Positions 6,091 to 7,115 of a DNA stretch of 7,115 nucleotides are shown piece by piece. The notes below the pieces were generated by a model. The model saw nothing but the letters and a program-made list of their open reading frames with translations, ran no database searches and was not told where the DNA came from. Position 1 is the first letter of the stretch. Every line of letters starts with the position of its first letter. A program made the translations under genes and the position numbers. Source of the DNA: Planctomycetota bacterium (lineage in GTDB: Bacteria; Planctomycetota; Planctomycetia; Pirellulales; UBA1268); assembly GCA_003669255.1 (NCBI GenBank), contig QWPO01000189.1:1-7115 (forward strand), written 5' to 3'.

Positions 6091-7115
6091 ATGAAACCTT
6101 TGCAACACCGCTTTCCGCAGCAGTCGCTCGTTACCGTCGCGCTGCTCCTCGCGCTGCTCGGCCACCGCGCCGCGCCTGCGTCCGAGGACCCTGGCCCGAG
6201 CTTCCGGCTCGACGTGATGCCGATCCTCATGCGGAGTGGCTGCAACACGGGCAGCTGCCACGGCGCCGCCCGCGGCAAGGACGGCTTTCGGCTCTCGCTC
6301 TTCGGGTTCGATCCTGAGGCCGATTACCAGAGGATCACTCGCGAGATCAGCGGCCGGCGCATCAACCTCGCCCTCACTGCCGAGAGCTTTCTGCTCACGA
6401 AGGCGACCAATGCCGTGCCGCATGGGGGCGGCGCGCGGATCAAGCCCGGAGACGAGTACTACAACACGCTCAAGCGCTGGCTCGACACCGGCGCGAAAAA
6501 TGATCCCGGCCCCGTGCCGGCCGTCGTCGCCGTGGTGCTCGATCCACCCGAAGGCGTGCTCGACGGCGCGGGCGCGACCCAGCAGCTCTCCCTGCGGGCG
6601 AAGTATGCCGATGGCAGCGAGCGCGACGTGACGTCCCTCGCCGTGTTTCTCACGAACAACGACAATGCGGCCAAGGTCGACGCCACCGGCCTCGTCACCG
6701 CCGGCAACCGCGGCGAGGCGTTCGTGATGGCCCGGTTCGAGACCCACACTGTCGGCTCCCACTTCATCACGCTGCCCAAGGGCCTCGCCTTCCAGTGGGC
6801 GAACCCGCCCGCGGCCAACGTGATCGACGAGCTCATCCACGCCAAGCTGCAGAAACTGCGGATCAACCCGTCGGCCATCTGCACCGACGAGGAGTTCCTC
6901 CGCCGGGCGAGCCTCGACATCTGCGGTGTGCTCCCCACCTCCGATGAATACCGTTCCTTCATGACGAGCGCCGACCCCCAGAAGCGGGCTGCGCTCGTCG
7001 ACCAGCTCCTCGTGCGCAAGGAGTTCGTCGACCTCTGGGTGATGAAATGGTCGGAACTGATGATGATCCGCACGGTGCCCAACGAGGTCAGCTACAAGGC
7101 GATGCTCCTCTACTA
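6091..7115 (+). CDS. PSCyt1-like / Big_2 / DUF1549 (PSCyt2) protein, 3' end cut by window edge
   Basis: 341 residues are visible and the frame is still open at the edge. The ATG at 6091 has a strong ribosome-binding site (GGGAGG, 6078-6083, 7-nt spacing) and begins only 17 bp after the PPC gene stop. A Sec signal peptide occupies residues 1-30 (core about 12-24, cleavage near APA-S31). Residues about 37-136 are a planctomycete cytochrome-like segment with CNTGSCH (C51, C56, H57), a CX4CH rather than a classical CXXCH heme motif; H111 (VPHGGG) is a possible distal ligand. Residues about 145-228 form a Big_2/BID_2-type Ig-like domain (LRAKYADGSERDVTSLA, then VDATGLVTAGNRGEA). DUF1549/PSCyt2 begins at about 242 (VIDELIHAKL, then DEEFLRRASLDICGVLPT) and continues off the window. 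Related proteins usually end in DUF1553/PSD1, so that domain is expected beyond the edge. The molecular function of these proteins is not established; heme binding is inferred. Confidence 0.94.
   Translation, partial: MKPLQHRFPQQSLVTVALLLALLGHRAAPASEDPGPSFRLDVMPILMRSGCNTGSCHGAARGKDGFRLSLFGFDPEADYQRITREISGRRINLALTAESFLLTKATNAVPHGGGARIKPGDEYYNTLKRWLDTGAKNDPGPVPAVVAVVLDPPEGVLDGAGATQQLSLRAKYADGSERDVTSLAVFLTNNDNAAKVDATGLVTAGNRGEAFVMARFETHTVGSHFITLPKGLAFQWANPPAANVIDELIHAKLQKLRINPSAICTDEEFLRRASLDICGVLPTSDEYRSFMTSADPQKRAALVDQLLVRKEFVDLWVMKWSELMMIRTVPNEVSYKAMLLY

Noticed and set aside
5566..6840. Long open frame on the - strand (424 codons) across the PPC/DUF1549 gene junction
   Set aside because: It overlaps two recognised genes and their strong ribosome-binding site. 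Its composition is that of reverse-complemented GC-rich coding DNA.

Overview
The window looks like a piece of a GC-rich planctomycete chromosome (Planctomycetota, probably a Pirellulales-type lineage). The reason is the gene set: a Tat-exported DUF1501 protein, a secreted PPC-repeat protein, and a protein with a planctomycete cytochrome-like CX4CH motif followed by a bacterial Ig-like (Big_2/BID_2-type) domain and a DUF1549 (PSCyt2) domain. These families are greatly expanded in Planctomycetes and their relatives and are rare elsewhere. Strong G/C preference at third codon positions explains the long spurious reading frames on the other strand.

Layout, all on the + strand. (1) 3-2096: the 3' part of a large gene, cut by the left edge. 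It looks like an uncharacterised glycoside-hydrolase-type enzyme, with a barrel-like N-terminal part, a beta-galactosidase-trimerisation-like middle domain and a beta-rich C-terminus. (2) 2097-2287: the only sizeable intergenic gap. It contains a GC-rich inverted repeat, a very good sigma-54 (-24/-12) promoter candidate with a second inverted repeat lying over its -12 element, and a leader of about 78 nt. (3) 2288-3592: DUF1501 protein with a twin-arginine signal. (4) 3632-6073: secreted two-PPC-domain protein. (5) 6091-7115: PSCyt1-like/Big_2/DUF1549 protein, cut by the right edge.

Genes 3-5 are separated by only 39 and 17 bp. Each has a ribosome-binding site, and no terminator is visible between them, so they probably form one operon read from the sigma-54 promoter. 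All three products carry export signals (one Tat, two Sec), which places the system in the periplasm or at the cell surface. DUF1501 belongs to the alkaline phosphatase/sulfatase-like superfamily. PPC and Ig-like domains are binding or scaffold modules. The PSCyt1-type segment may hold a c-type heme. The biochemical function of this kind of module is not established, and the assembly proposed here is inference. No mobile element, CRISPR array, tRNA or rRNA was seen.
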